64,000 bases of DNA from UBA6770 sp965660875 (GCA_965660875.1 CBFIBQ010000001.1:1-64000); one strand, 5' to 3'. Shown: positions 16,782-25,868, counted from the first letter of the stretch. Notes: a model not told the origin generated them from the sequence alone. Numbers and translations: made by a program.

Positions 16782-18872
16782 ATGAAAAAGTATTGGTTGT
16801 ATTGTCTGTCCATTTTTTTAGTGTCTTTGGCGCACGCCGGATCCGAGCAAAACCAAAATAAAAAGTTGAATGTAGAGGTACAACTGAACAACCAAAGTAA
16901 GGTTATAAATGACGGTACTATAGAACTATCGGTAACTGGTGGAAACCCTCCCTATCGCTACCAATGGTCAAATCGAGAGACTTCTATGGATTCGAACCGC
17001 GCCTCTGGCCTAATGGAAGGCGTGCCTTATAAAGTTCGCATAAGTGATGCTGATAATAATTCAGTTTCGAAGACCTTTACCGTTAAAGCAAATTCCATTA
17101 CAGAGCAGTTTAATAGAGTTTTTGCTCCTTTAGTTGAGGTAATGAGTCAAGTTTTATTTTGGGATCCATTTGCTGCTATCGAATTATACGACCCCGTAAT
17201 ATATAGCAAAGTAAAACTAGTAGCTGCTCCAAAATGGCACGCCAAAACCGATAAAACTTTCATTCTACAGAAGAAATTAGTTGCCGACGGCGCCAATGTA
17301 AAGGAAGGACAGGATATTGCCCTTATTCTAATTCAAAACAACCAAGTTGAACCCGTAAAAGCAAGTACTGAGGGTACCGTTGATTTCTTGTTTAATGAAG
17401 GAGAGACAATTTTTAATCCAGAAAATGAAGAAGATCTTATTGAGCAAGGGGTTCAGTATTTTGCTGAAATCGAATATGCAAAACCAATACCCTTAACTTA
17501 TCCAAATGGAGAAACTCAGAAAAACAGAATTCCATTCATTGTGGTATGGCTCATTTTTGGTGCTGCTTTCTTTACCTTTCGCATGGGCTTTATCAACATT
17601 AGGGGGTTCAAACACTCCATAGATTTAGCAAGAGGAAAGTTTGATGCGCATGACGCTCCCGGACAAGTAACTCACTTTCAAGCGCTATCTACAGCCGTTT
17701 CCGCAACTGTAGGTTTGGGGAACATTGCTGGGGTTGCGGTTGCCGTTTCACTGGGAGGTGCAGGAGCTACCTTTTGGATGATATTAGCCGGCTTGCTGGG
17801 TATGTCGTCAAAGTTTGTGGAGTGCACACTGGGCGTAAAGTATCGGCACATTAATGCAGAGGGAAAAATATTTGGAGGACCTATGAACTATCTGCACTAC
17901 GGATTGGAAAAGCATAACTTAAAAAAGCTAGGCAAGTTTTTGGCTGGTTTTTTTGCTGTATTGTGCGTGGGTGCTTCCTTTGGTGCCGGAAATATGTTCC
18001 AGTCCAACCAGTCCTATCAAATTATGGCCAGTCAATTCTCGTTTTTAGAAGGATTTGGCTTTTGGTTTGGCATAGGGATGTCGGTATTGGTAGGTATTGT
18101 AATAATTGGTGGAATACAAAGTATAGCTAAGGTAACAGAGAAAATTGTCCCATTAATGGCAGCAGTTTACGTTATTGCTGCGTTGGTAGTTATTGGTATT
18201 AATATCGAAAACATAGGCCCTGCATTTTATGCCATTTACGATGGTGCTTTTGCTCCAAACGCACTCAAAGGAGGGTTTATCGGTGTTTTGATTGTCGGTT
18301 TCCAGCGGGCTGCTTTTTCGAATGAGGCGGGCGCTGGGTCCGCTGCAATTGCCCACAGCGCGACAAAAACTCACAACCCACCCTCTGAAGGTTTTGTGGG
18401 CTTGATGGAGCCTTTTATCGATACTGTAGTGGTTTGTACACTTACCGCCTTGGTGCTTATATTCACGGGCTTGCACGAGGTTGATGGCGTCGCTGGAGTA
18501 GAGCTAACCTCGCAAGCATTTGGAACAGTTATATCCTGGTTTCCATTCGTTCTTGCTGTAGCAGTGTTTCTGTTTGCATTCTCCACCATGATATCATGGT
18601 CTTATTATGGGATGCGCGGTTGGACGTATTTATTTGGAAAATCTAAAAAGGCGGAGTTGGCTTACAAAATCATATTTCTTGTATTTGTGGTAGTGGGCTC
18701 ATCAGTCAGTCTAGGTGCGGTTTTAGATTTTTCAGATATGATGATATTAGCCATGTCCTTACCAAATATGATTGGTCTGTATATTCTCTCCGGTGAGGTA
18801 AGGGGTGATTTAAAAGATTACCTAAACAGATTGAAAGCGGGCACTTTAAATCCGACTACTGGTAAAGATTAA
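16782..18872 (+). CDS. AGCS-family amino acid:cation symporter with extracytoplasmic N-terminal domains
   Basis: The C-terminal ~440 residues (from about 250) are an alanine/glycine:cation symporter, with TAVSATVGLGNIAGVAVAVSLGGAGATFW and AAFSNEAGAGSAAIAHSATKTHNPPSEGF as family signatures. Unlike usual members of about 450-550 aa, this 696-aa protein begins with a signal peptide (about 1-19), a beta-sandwich resembling a SprB or Ig-like repeat (about 30-105, TGGNPPYRYQWSN) and a segment like a lipoyl or hybrid-barrel domain (about 155-225, LVADGANVKEGQDIAL..EGTVDFLFNEGETI). These probably lie outside the membrane and could bind substrate or partners. It is monocistronic, preceded by 273 bp of non-coding DNA. 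Confidence 0.9.
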   Translation: MKKYWLYCLSIFLVSLAHAGSEQNQNKKLNVEVQLNNQSKVINDGTIELSVTGGNPPYRYQWSNRETSMDSNRASGLMEGVPYKVRISDADNNSVSKTFTVKANSITEQFNRVFAPLVEVMSQVLFWDPFAAIELYDPVIYSKVKLVAAPKWHAKTDKTFILQKKLVADGANVKEGQDIALILIQNNQVEPVKASTEGTVDFLFNEGETIFNPENEEDLIEQGVQYFAEIEYAKPIPLTYPNGETQKNRIPFIVVWLIFGAAFFTFRMGFINIRGFKHSIDLARGKFDAHDAPGQVTHFQALSTAVSATVGLGNIAGVAVAVSLGGAGATFWMILAGLLGMSSKFVECTLGVKYRHINAEGKIFGGPMNYLHYGLEKHNLKKLGKFLAGFFAVLCVGASFGAGNMFQSNQSYQIMASQFSFLEGFGFWFGIGMSVLVGIVIIGGIQSIAKVTEKIVPLMAAVYVIAALVVIGINIENIGPAFYAIYDGAFAPNALKGGFIGVLIVGFQRAAFSNEAGAGSAAIAHSATKTHNPPSEGFVGLMEPFIDTVVVCTLTALVLIFTGLHEVDGVAGVELTSQAFGTVISWFPFVLAVAVFLFAFSTMISWSYYGMRGWTYLFGKSKKAELAYKIIFLVFVVVGSSVSLGAVLDFSDMMILAMSLPNMIGLYILSGEVRGDLKDYLNRLKAGTLNPTTGKD

Positions 18873-18990
18873 CTGGCGCAATTTCCTAAAAATTTTAACC
18901 CAATATTTTTAGTGGGCTCCCCTGTGCGCACAACAATTAATTAAAAGGGGTTATGTATTATTTATCACCCAATTGGTCGGGTCATGAACA

Positions 18991-18998
18991 TAATTTTG
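18991..18998 (+). promoter_or_regulatory. -7 promoter element of the DUF2892 gene
   Basis: TAATTTTG is an exact TAnnTTTG match, 28 nt before the ATG at 19027. Confidence 0.5.
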
Positions 18999-19026
18999 AA
19001 ATTATAAATACCATTATTTCCATATT

Positions 19027-19236
19027 ATGAACGTAAATAATTCCATCAAACTTATAGCAGGAAGTTTTGTACTGATTTCCACTTTACTTGGCTATTTTAT
19101 TAACGAATACTGGTTCCTTTTTACCTTATTTGTATCCGTAAACCTAATTCAATCCAGCTTTACCAAATGGTGCTTGATGGAGCAAATATTAAAAAAAGCA
19201 GGAGTTAAAGAAGGTGGAGAAAGCTGTTCTATTTAA
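19027..19236 (+). CDS. DUF2892 (YgaP-transmembrane-like) small membrane protein
   Basis: This 69-aa protein has two hydrophobic helices (about 7-24 and 26-41) with a short turn, ending EQILKKAGVKEGGESCSI. It matches the DUF2892 pattern, the transmembrane part of YgaP, which in some proteins is linked to a rhodanese domain. No rhodanese gene is adjacent. The function is unknown. It is convergent with the DMT transporter with only 11 bp between stops. Confidence 0.8.
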   Translation: MNVNNSIKLIAGSFVLISTLLGYFINEYWFLFTLFVSVNLIQSSFTKWCLMEQILKKAGVKEGGESCSI

Positions 19237-19247
19237 ATACTTGAACA

Positions 19248-20075
19248 TTAATCCTTGTTCAATACATTGAGCAATACACCCGTCAACACCAATGCTATAC
19301 CAACAAACATTCCCCATTCGTATTTTACACCGAATATAAAGAAGTCGAATGCCAATGCGTAAAATATACCTGTGTATTTCATACTAGTGATTACCGTGGC
19401 TTTATCGGCATGTAAGGCTTTGGTCATGTACACTTGACCTACTTGTGTAAATACACCCATAAGTATTATGGTTAACCAATCAATTCCTGTTGGCCAAACC
19501 CAACCGTTAATGGAAAGCAACAACATGATTGGAATGGCAACTAAAGGAAAATAAAAGACAATAACTACTGGCCGATCGGTACTTCGAAGAATTCGAATAC
19601 AATTGTAAGCAAGTCCCGCGAAAACAGCAGAGCCAATTCCTGCGGCCATGTAAATAGGCTTTAAGTCGGGATTAAAACCTTTAACAATTACAATCCCTAA
19701 AATGGATAGGCCAAAATACAACCAGCGCTTTTTAGGCATGGGCTCATTGAGCATTTTTATTGCAAAAAGTGAAGTGAAAATTGGTGATAAATACTGAAGT
19801 ACTGCCGCCGTGGAAATGGGTAGGTTTTGGATGGTAAAGAAATAAAGCGTCAGCGCAATGGTTCCAAATAAACCCCTCAGAATTAAGTACTTTTTATTTA
19901 CACCAAAAGGAGAGATGTTCGCCCGTAAAATCACCCCAATACTTAAAGTAAGCGACACCAAGGATCGAAAAAGTACAATCTCTGTTGTGGGTAGGTGTAC
20001 TAAGTATTTTACACAAAGCTGCATGAGTGCGAACCCAAGCACTGATAGCATCATGTATTTTATACCTTGAGACAA
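19248..20075 (-). CDS. DMT-superfamily (EamA) transporter
   Basis: This 275-aa inner-membrane protein has about ten predicted helices arranged as two EamA repeats; the first contains FRSLVSLTLSIG and ALTLYFFTIQNLPISTAAVLQYLSP, a typical EamA stretch. Substrates in this superfamily vary (metabolites, amino acids, nucleotide sugars) and cannot be assigned. The start taken is TTG at 20075, giving MSQGIKYMML, because the family usually has a few residues before the first helix and a -7-like box ends 5 nt upstream; ATG at 20054 is the alternative. Confidence 0.88.
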   Translation of the reverse strand: MSQGIKYMMLSVLGFALMQLCVKYLVHLPTTEIVLFRSLVSLTLSIGVILRANISPFGVNKKYLILRGLFGTIALTLYFFTIQNLPISTAAVLQYLSPIFTSLFAIKMLNEPMPKKRWLYFGLSILGIVIVKGFNPDLKPIYMAAGIGSAVFAGLAYNCIRILRSTDRPVVIVFYFPLVAIPIMLLLSINGWVWPTGIDWLTIILMGVFTQVGQVYMTKALHADKATVITSMKYTGIFYALAFDFFIFGVKYEWGMFVGIALVLTGVLLNVLNKD

Positions 20076-20127
20076 GGCGGCAAAGGTGGCTATTTAAATT
20101 TATAGTTTTGGAAATTGAGGGCAATTG

Positions 20128-20139
20128 ACTGATTATCAA
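20128..20139 (+). promoter_or_regulatory. Recurrent 12-bp motif, copy 1
   Basis: ACTGATTATCAA lies on the strand of the downstream lipoprotein gene, 38 bp before its -7 box (measured from the motif centre). The same motif, in the same orientation to the gene, precedes acpP (31659-31670) and the Omp28-type gene (49330-49341). Confidence 0.45.
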
Positions 20140-20171
20140 GATACAGTTTTAAACAGCCATACGTTAATTAA

Positions 20172-20179
20172 TACATTTG
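20172..20179 (+). promoter_or_regulatory. -7 promoter element of the lipoprotein gene
   Basis: TACATTTG is an exact TAnnTTTG match, 65 nt before the ATG at 20245. An AAAGGAGG run follows at about 20186 but is too far from the ATG to serve as its ribosome-binding site. Confidence 0.55.
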
Positions 20180-20244
20180 TATATAAAAGGAGGACTGAAG
20201 GGATTATTTCATTTTCGTAGATTATTAAACCTAAATTAAATATT

Positions 20245-20763
20245 ATGAAAAGAAAATTAATGTTTGTGACACTAAGCCTAGCTGCCTTAGCAACTGCTTT
20301 TGTGTCTTGTAAAAAAGACGAAGAAGAAAAAGAGGCGCCAGCCGCACCTGTTACTTCAACATCTACTGTTAAAGGAAAAATAATGGTTAACACTAACTTG
20401 CGTAATGATACTGCAGGAATTAGTAAGACCGCTGAAACTTTCGATACTCCAGCTTCTGGTGTAGCGGTTACTGCACAAATTGATACTCGCGAATGGGTAT
20501 ACAATGCAATTTCTAGTGGTGGTTCTAATGGCTTTGAATACCCAAAGAAAACCTACACTGCTACAACTAACGCTGCTGGCGAATTCACCATTGATGTTGA
20601 AGTAATCGACAAAGGTGGTAATGTTGAGCTTTATTTTTCAGATTACACGGCTCTACAATTGTCAACAGATTCTGTTGAGACAACTAAAGTCTTTACCGCT
20701 CCTATGCAAAATATTACTGCATACCCAGGAGTATCTAAATATTACAATTTTGAATTAAGATAA
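20245..20763 (+). CDS. Hypothetical lipoprotein with regulatory-like beta domain
   Basis: A lipoprotein signal ends in AFVSC (Cys near 19), followed by a charged KKDEEEKE linker. The rest (about 35-172) is beta-rich, with TVKGKIMVNTNL...ASGVAVTAQI...TATTNAAGEFTIDV, the pattern of a carboxypeptidase-regulatory-like or transthyretin-type fold. No enzyme motif is present. It is followed 19 bp later by an outer-membrane protein gene, so the pair probably forms an envelope operon with a 65-nt leader. The function is not known. Confidence 0.78.
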   Translation: MKRKLMFVTLSLAALATAFVSCKKDEEEKEAPAAPVTSTSTVKGKIMVNTNLRNDTAGISKTAETFDTPASGVAVTAQIDTREWVYNAISSGGSNGFEYPKKTYTATTNAAGEFTIDVEVIDKGGNVELYFSDYTALQLSTDSVETTKVFTAPMQNITAYPGVSKYYNFELR

Positions 20764-20782
20764 ACTTAGAAAGCAATAAATT

Positions 20783-21673
20783 ATGAAAAAGCAATTTTTA
20801 ATTGTGATGCTTTCTGGTTTAGTGGGTACATCTTTTGGACAAGACTCTACTTCGGCTCCTGCCGCAAAAAAGTCTTCTTCGAGTTCAGATCCACTTATAA
20901 ATAAGAAAGGTCACGTTATTCTGCCAGAGGCAGGTGACATAGGGTTAGGTATGGACGCAGTCCCATTTTTTCGATATGCTGGAAATTTGATGAATGCGAA
21001 CACGAATAATGCTCCAAATACAGGATTTGCAAGGGTGCAAGAATCTACAATTCAAAACACGCTTTATGGTAAGTACTATCTAAAAGATAATATGGCTATT
21101 AGAGCACGATTGAGAATCGCGCACACTACAAATACTACTAATGCATATATTAGAGAAGATGGTATCAGTTTAAATGTTCCTGACGCATTTGTTGAGGACA
21201 AGAGAACTCAAAACATCAATTTGAATGCAGTTGGTGGTGGTGTTGAATTTAGAAGAGGACACAATCGTTTACAAGGATATTATGGTGGTGAAGCTATCAT
21301 AAGCTGGGGTAGTACTAAAGATAGTATTACATATGGAAACGATATGAGTCAAGCAAACGCTACTCCTAATAGCACTAACTTTCTTGGGTTAAACAACGAT
21401 GCAAGAAGAGTGCTTTCGCGTAAATCTAATCAAGTATTTGGTTGGGGAGTTCGTGCATTTGGTGGTGTTGAGTATTTCGTAGCTCCAAAAATTTCTATTG
21501 GTGCTGAGTTTGGTTGGGGTCTTCAGGTTACAAACCGAAAAGACAACGAAACAACTTACGAAAGATACACACTAGAATATGAAACGTACACAATAAAAGA
21601 CGGTAACACAACTTCAGTGAATTTGGATACCGATAACTTTGATGGTGCGATAAACGTATTTTTCCACTTCTAA
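20783..21673 (+). CDS. Hypothetical outer-membrane beta-barrel protein
   Basis: A signal peptide (MKKQFLIVMLSGLVGTSFGQ, 20 residues) is followed by a Ser/Ala/Lys-rich linker and strands typical of an outer-membrane barrel, such as NTLYGKYYLKDNMAIRARLRI, GGGVEFRRGHNRLQGYYGG and APKISIGAEFGWGLQV, ending in INVFFHF with a C-terminal Phe. The length of 296 aa suggests about 10-12 strands. It is the second gene of the operon with the lipoprotein at 20245 and is followed by a strong terminator. The role is unknown. Confidence 0.78.
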   Translation: MKKQFLIVMLSGLVGTSFGQDSTSAPAAKKSSSSSDPLINKKGHVILPEAGDIGLGMDAVPFFRYAGNLMNANTNNAPNTGFARVQESTIQNTLYGKYYLKDNMAIRARLRIAHTTNTTNAYIREDGISLNVPDAFVEDKRTQNINLNAVGGGVEFRRGHNRLQGYYGGEAIISWGSTKDSITYGNDMSQANATPNSTNFLGLNNDARRVLSRKSNQVFGWGVRAFGGVEYFVAPKISIGAEFGWGLQVTNRKDNETTYERYTLEYETYTIKDGNTTSVNLDTDNFDGAINVFFHF

Positions 21674-21695
21674 GAAATAAGAATACACTAAAAAT

Positions 21696-21731
21696 AAAAG
21701 CCCTTTCCGGTTATTCGGTTAGGGCTTTTTT
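21696..21731. terminator. Bidirectional rho-independent terminator
   Basis: A 9-bp stem (21696-21704 with 21721-21729) encloses a 16-nt loop, with T-rich tails on both strands. It separates the convergent outer-membrane protein and nucleoid-associated protein genes. Confidence 0.82.
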
Positions 21732-22786
21732 TATCGTTTCTCCCGATTAAAATAAACCTTGTAGTAATACATGTCCTTCTCTGGGTCGTAACCTCTCTCT
21801 AGGAATTTATCTCCCGATTGTGTGTCATTAAAATTCATTTTGATCTGAATATTGGTATCCAAATCGATCACGTTTTTAATCTTTCTTTTTTCCTTTTTAA
21901 GCGTGTCTTCAGCAACTTCAAATCCGTCAATCGTTTCTATCTGCTTTGCTTCTTTGTACACCTGCTGGTAGTCCTCAAAACGATCTTTGAGCTCAACCGG
22001 GGCATCACGAAACAATTCATCTTTGAATTCATCCATAGAAAATTGCTCTTGATGTGAAATAGCATCAACTGATTTGGACATAAACATAGCCTGGTCCTTT
22101 GGATTCCCTTCTGCTCGGACTACTTCTTTAGAAAAGTCTTTGCACAGATTGATTACATTCTTGGTCAAGAAAATATCGTTTCGATCTTCCTCTAAACCCA
22201 AAAAGTCATCCTTCCAATATTGCGTATCGTAGTTGTTTTGATCTACAATCATCACTCGGTAGCCCGATTCCTCCTCGGTATTAAAAATCAAACATCCTTT
22301 GTCCAATTTCTTTACATCGATTCCTTTTTCCAAATCTAACATCACAAAATTGCCTTTATCCCTAGCGCGAATAAAAGTGTCTTTTTGTTCTGATTTAAAT
22401 ACACCTATCGCTTCTACTAATTCGCCTTCAAGAATTACATCACTGAACTTAGCAATGTATACTTCTCCAGACTTAATATGCGGATGCTCCGATTGGTTGT
22501 ACAAATGCTTCAGCATGTTTACTGAATACAAATGGAATTTATCTGGCTCTTCAAAAATGGTTTTTGCGTAGCTAAACATTTCGTTCATGTTTAAGTCTAC
22601 CTCGTGCTTGAACTTGTACAAATCTTCCGACTTGAAGGGCTTTAAAAAATAATTGAAAAGCACCGATTCCAATTCGTCGTGCAAATCATACAACCCCATT
22701 GCTGGAGTGCATCCCTCTTCTTTTGACTTATTTCCAACGGCGTGTACCGATAGTAGGTCCAATTTTGCTTCTGAAGTTTCAATCAT
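21731..22786 (-). CDS. Nucleoid-associated protein, NdpA/YejK-like
   Basis: This 351-aa cytoplasmic protein resembles the NdpA (YejK) family: an N-terminal VHAVGNKSKEEG opening, a central block with IKSGEVYIAKFSDVI and MIVDQNNYDTQYWKDDFLGL, and a C-terminal basic segment ending NIQIKMNFNDTQSGDKF. NdpA proteins coat the nucleoid in Proteobacteria; the Bacteroidota versions are uncharacterised. It begins 4 bp after the flavoprotein gene, so the two are co-transcribed. A shared role is not obvious. Confidence 0.8.
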   Translation of the reverse strand: MIETSEAKLDLLSVHAVGNKSKEEGCTPAMGLYDLHDELESVLFNYFLKPFKSEDLYKFKHEVDLNMNEMFSYAKTIFEEPDKFHLYSVNMLKHLYNQSEHPHIKSGEVYIAKFSDVILEGELVEAIGVFKSEQKDTFIRARDKGNFVMLDLEKGIDVKKLDKGCLIFNTEEESGYRVMIVDQNNYDTQYWKDDFLGLEEDRNDIFLTKNVINLCKDFSKEVVRAEGNPKDQAMFMSKSVDAISHQEQFSMDEFKDELFRDAPVELKDRFEDYQQVYKEAKQIETIDGFEVAEDTLKKEKRKIKNVIDLDTNIQIKMNFNDTQSGDKFLERGYDPEKDMYYYKVYFNREKR

Positions 22787-22790
22787 TTTA

Positions 22791-24353
22791 TTATCTGTTT
22801 ATTTTTTTTGCCAGTGCTTCTGCTACTTTTTCGCCGTCTATTGCTGCCGATACTATTCCACCAGCATAGCCTCCTCCTTCTCCACAAGGAAATAAACCCT
22901 CACAGTCTGGGTGTTGCAAAGTAACCGTATCTCTAGGTATTTTTATAGGAGAAGAGGTACGAGATTCTACACCAAGTATTTGGGCTTCATTTGTGAAATA
23001 GCCATTCATTTTTTGATCAAAGCGCTTAAATGCCTTGCGTAGCCTTTTTCCAATGTGTTTGGGCAACCATTCATGCATAGGTGAAGATTGTATTCCAGGG
23101 ATATAGGAACAATCGTTTAGAGCGTCGGATAGTTTACCTTCGGCAAAGTCAACCACTCGCTGAGCGGGGGCAGTTTGAGTTCTTCCTCCAGCCTTCCAGG
23201 CAGAAATTTCCAACTGTTTCTGAAACTCTAACCCAGCAAAAGCTCCATGTTTTTCAAATGGCTTCAGGTCACTTAATTCTATTTCGACCACTACGCCTGA
23301 ATTTGCATAGCGCGAATCACGGGTAGAAGTACTCATGCCATTTACTACCAGTTCTTGGCTAGCCGTGGCTGCTGGCACAATAAAACCACCGGGACACATA
23401 CAAAAAGAATAAACGCCTTTTCCATTCACTTGCTCTACCATAGCGTAAGGGGCTGCGGGTAGATTTTTGTCTCTTGCCCCTTCACAATGGTATTGAATTT
23501 TATCGATAATTGGCTGTGGGTGTTCTACACGAACTCCCATTGCAAAGGGTTTAGCTTCTAGACTAAGGCCTTTTTCCCGTAGGAGATAGAAAATATCTCG
23601 AGCAGAGTGTCCGGTTGCCAAGATTACCGCAGTGCCGTCAATACTTACTCCATTTTGATCAACTATTCCTGTAATTTTATTTGAAGTAATATTCAAATCG
23701 ACAACTCGGGTATTAAAACAAACCTCACCACCCGACTCGAGGATGGTCTTTCGCATTTCTGCTATTATTTTGGGTAACTTATTTGTGCCAATGTGAGGGT
23801 GTGCATCAACTCTTATATCTTCATTTGCACCGTGTTCTACAAGTATATCCAACACCCGGTTTAAATCCCCTCTTTTTTTACTCCGAGTATATAGTTTTCC
23901 ATCTGAATAGGTGCCTGCTCCTCCTTCTCCAAAGCAATAATTTGAATCTGGGTTTACAAAGTGCTCTCTATGTATGATGCCAAGATCTTTTCTCCTGAGA
24001 GAAACATCTTTACCACGTTCTAAAACTATGGGCTTATAGCCAAGTTCTATCAGGCGCAAAGCTGCAAACAAACCTGCTGGACCACTTCCAACAATAATTA
24101 CACGTTGCTTTTCAGATACTTTCGGGTACAGGCGCTTCTTTGCAGTGTTTTCTGCTGGCGTTTCGTTGACAAATACCTTGCACTTTAAGCGAATCTTTAC
24201 CTGTTTAGATCGAGCATCTATAGAACGTCGAAGAATCTTTACCTCTGTTAATGTAACGGGCTCCAAACCCAATTCACGGGCACAAAAATCCCTGAGTAAA
24301 TCTTTACTCGAAGCTACCGAAGGGCTTACCGCTATTTCTATTTCGCGTTGCAA
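22791..24353 (-). CDS. FAD-dependent oxidoreductase (HI0933/YdcP-like flavoprotein)
   Basis: An N-terminal basic domain of about 90 residues (KILRRSIDARSKQVKIRLKCKV) precedes a dinucleotide-binding Rossmann motif VIIVGSGPAGLFAALRLIELG and a second NAD(P)/FAD region with VILATGHSARDIFYLL; the C-terminus ends in GEGGGYAGGIVSAAIDGEKVAEAL. This layout belongs to a widespread family of predicted FAD-dependent dehydrogenases of unknown substrate. The start appears to be TTG at 24353, because an in-frame stop lies two codons upstream and no ATG follows before conserved sequence. A near-consensus -7 box (24385-24392) precedes it by 31 nt. Confidence 0.88.
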   Translation of the reverse strand: MQREIEIAVSPSVASSKDLLRDFCARELGLEPVTLTEVKILRRSIDARSKQVKIRLKCKVFVNETPAENTAKKRLYPKVSEKQRVIIVGSGPAGLFAALRLIELGYKPIVLERGKDVSLRRKDLGIIHREHFVNPDSNYCFGEGGAGTYSDGKLYTRSKKRGDLNRVLDILVEHGANEDIRVDAHPHIGTNKLPKIIAEMRKTILESGGEVCFNTRVVDLNITSNKITGIVDQNGVSIDGTAVILATGHSARDIFYLLREKGLSLEAKPFAMGVRVEHPQPIIDKIQYHCEGARDKNLPAAPYAMVEQVNGKGVYSFCMCPGGFIVPAATASQELVVNGMSTSTRDSRYANSGVVVEIELSDLKPFEKHGAFAGLEFQKQLEISAWKAGGRTQTAPAQRVVDFAEGKLSDALNDCSYIPGIQSSPMHEWLPKHIGKRLRKAFKRFDQKMNGYFTNEAQILGVESRTSSPIKIPRDTVTLQHPDCEGLFPCGEGGGYAGGIVSAAIDGEKVAEALAKKINR

Positions 24354-24544
24354 GAGTTATAAATCCTTGTACTGTATCATTGGACAAAGCTCGAAAATAC
24401 ATTATTAGCGAATATTTTGAGTTAAACAGGTGGTTGTTTACAAGTCCTTGATTGATAGGAGCTGAGACCCTATTCGAGCAACTAATTTGGTCTATTGTAA
24501 TCTTTTAGTTGATTGAAAGCCTTACATTTATACAATCTTTTGAT

Positions 24545-24799
24545 ATGAGTAAAGAAGAAAATAGTTCTCGAGGAGTAAGGCTTTGGATAATCTTCGGTTT
24601 GTTTATTGGCTTAATCATTGGTCTTATTGTTTACGAAGTGCGACAATATGTTTTAGCAAAAGAACAACGCGAAAACTTTGAGGCAATACGAAAAATGCAG
24701 TCGGAGCAAATCAAAGAAACCTACAAAAGAAACGAAACGATTCGTGCCAGCGAACCAGCAACTGAGCAAACTTCAAGTGCAGAAAGCGACACACTATAA
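24545..24799 (+). CDS. Hypothetical single-pass membrane protein
   Basis: This 84-aa protein has one strong membrane helix (about 13-32, LWIIFGLFIGLIIGLIVYEV) followed by a charged, probably helical tail rich in Glu, Gln and Thr. No family is recognised. An in-frame TTG at 24509 would add 12 residues, but the ATG at 24545 places a short polar N-terminus before the helix, which fits better. It is convergent with the CDF transporter gene, leaving 3 bp between stops. Confidence 0.65.
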   Translation: MSKEENSSRGVRLWIIFGLFIGLIIGLIVYEVRQYVLAKEQRENFEAIRKMQSEQIKETYKRNETIRASEPATEQTSSAESDTL

Positions 24800-24802
24800 G
24801 CG

Positions 24803-25747
24803 TTAATGAAACGAGCTATTTAAAGCTCCTTGTTCGCTTCCAGGCCCTTCCAATTCAAGTGTTACGTGCTCAATTCCTTTTTCCCTGAAAAGCTTTCGAA
24901 TTTCACTCTTTAAAAGCTCGCTTTTTTCCAAGCTAAATTCTGAAGTATAAAAAACATGCATACTTGCAATATTAAACTCGCCATCCAATGACCATATGTG
25001 CAAATCATTAACATCTGCAACTCCTTCGATTTTTTTAGCAGCGCTCTGAATGGATTCAATATCTACATCGCTGGGAATAGCCTGTAAAAATATATTCATG
25101 ATGGATTTCAGATTCTTTAAAGCATTGAAGAGAATATAAGCAGCGATGCACATAGAAAGAATGGGGTCCAGAATATACCAATGTGTGAAATAAATGATTA
25201 TCGATGCCACTAAAACGGCTAACCAGCCGAGTACATCTTCTAACAAATGAAGCATAACGGTGCGTTGATTCAACGATTTGGAATTGCTTCTGAGCTTTAA
25301 AACTGCCAGTCCGTTCATTATTACACCCAAAATTGCAAAACCTATCATTCCCATACCGTGCACCTCTTCAGGTTCCATTAATCTGGGTATGGTTTGCGTT
25401 ATAATTACTACAGATCCAGCAGTTAAGATAACTACATTGAGCAAGGCAGCAAGCGTAGATAGCCTTCTGTAACCGTAGCTGAATTGTTTGTCTCTTTTTT
25501 TATCGGATAGTTTTTCAAAATAGTAGGCCGCACCAATTGCTAATGTGTCCCCCAAATCGTGTATCGCATCAGACAGAATTGCTATGGAGTTTGTAAGAAC
25601 GCCACCTATCAATTCAATTATGGTAAAGCTGAGGTTGAGGAAAAAAGCGACTCTTAAGTTTTTTGTAATCGGATGCACGTGCATACCATGCTTGCTACCG
25701 TGTTCATGCGAACAAGGTTCAGAATGTTTATGCGTATGGTTTGTCAT
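24803..25747 (-). CDS. Cation diffusion facilitator (CzcD/ZnT-like) metal exporter
   Basis: This 314-aa protein moves Zn2+ or related divalent metals out of the cytoplasm in exchange for protons. It has a His-rich N-terminus (THKHSEPCSHEHGSKHGMHVH), six predicted helices with the metal-site motifs SDAIHDLGD in TM2 and HLLEDVLGW in TM5, and a cytoplasmic C-terminal domain with ADVNDLHIWSLDGEFNIASMHV. The HxxxD motifs suit zinc (the Zn-CDF subgroup). The ATG at 25747 is preferred to a TTG three codons upstream, which overlaps a perfect -7 box. Confidence 0.93.
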   Translation of the reverse strand: MTNHTHKHSEPCSHEHGSKHGMHVHPITKNLRVAFFLNLSFTIIELIGGVLTNSIAILSDAIHDLGDTLAIGAAYYFEKLSDKKRDKQFSYGYRRLSTLAALLNVVILTAGSVVIITQTIPRLMEPEEVHGMGMIGFAILGVIMNGLAVLKLRSNSKSLNQRTVMLHLLEDVLGWLAVLVASIIIYFTHWYILDPILSMCIAAYILFNALKNLKSIMNIFLQAIPSDVDIESIQSAAKKIEGVADVNDLHIWSLDGEFNIASMHVFYTSEFSLEKSELLKSEIRKLFREKGIEHVTLELEGPGSEQGALNSSFH

Positions 25748-25753
25748 TACAGG

Positions 25754-25761
25754 CAAAGTTA
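25754..25761 (-). promoter_or_regulatory. -7 promoter element of the CDF gene
   Basis: The minus strand reads TAACTTTG, an exact TAnnTTTG match, only 6 nt before the ATG at 25747. Confidence 0.55.
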
Positions 25762-25868
25762 TTCTGTTAAGACAAATATGTAAATTCTATTTTTAGACCG
25801 TTTAACCCCACTTAACACATAAACTACAATGCAATTTGAACTTTTACAGTTCATTGGTGTATCTGCTC

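Noticed and set aside
25195..25203. TGATTATCG, one base from the core of the recurrent 12-bp motif
   Set aside because: It is inside the CDF coding sequence and lacks the flanking bases shared by the three intergenic copies.
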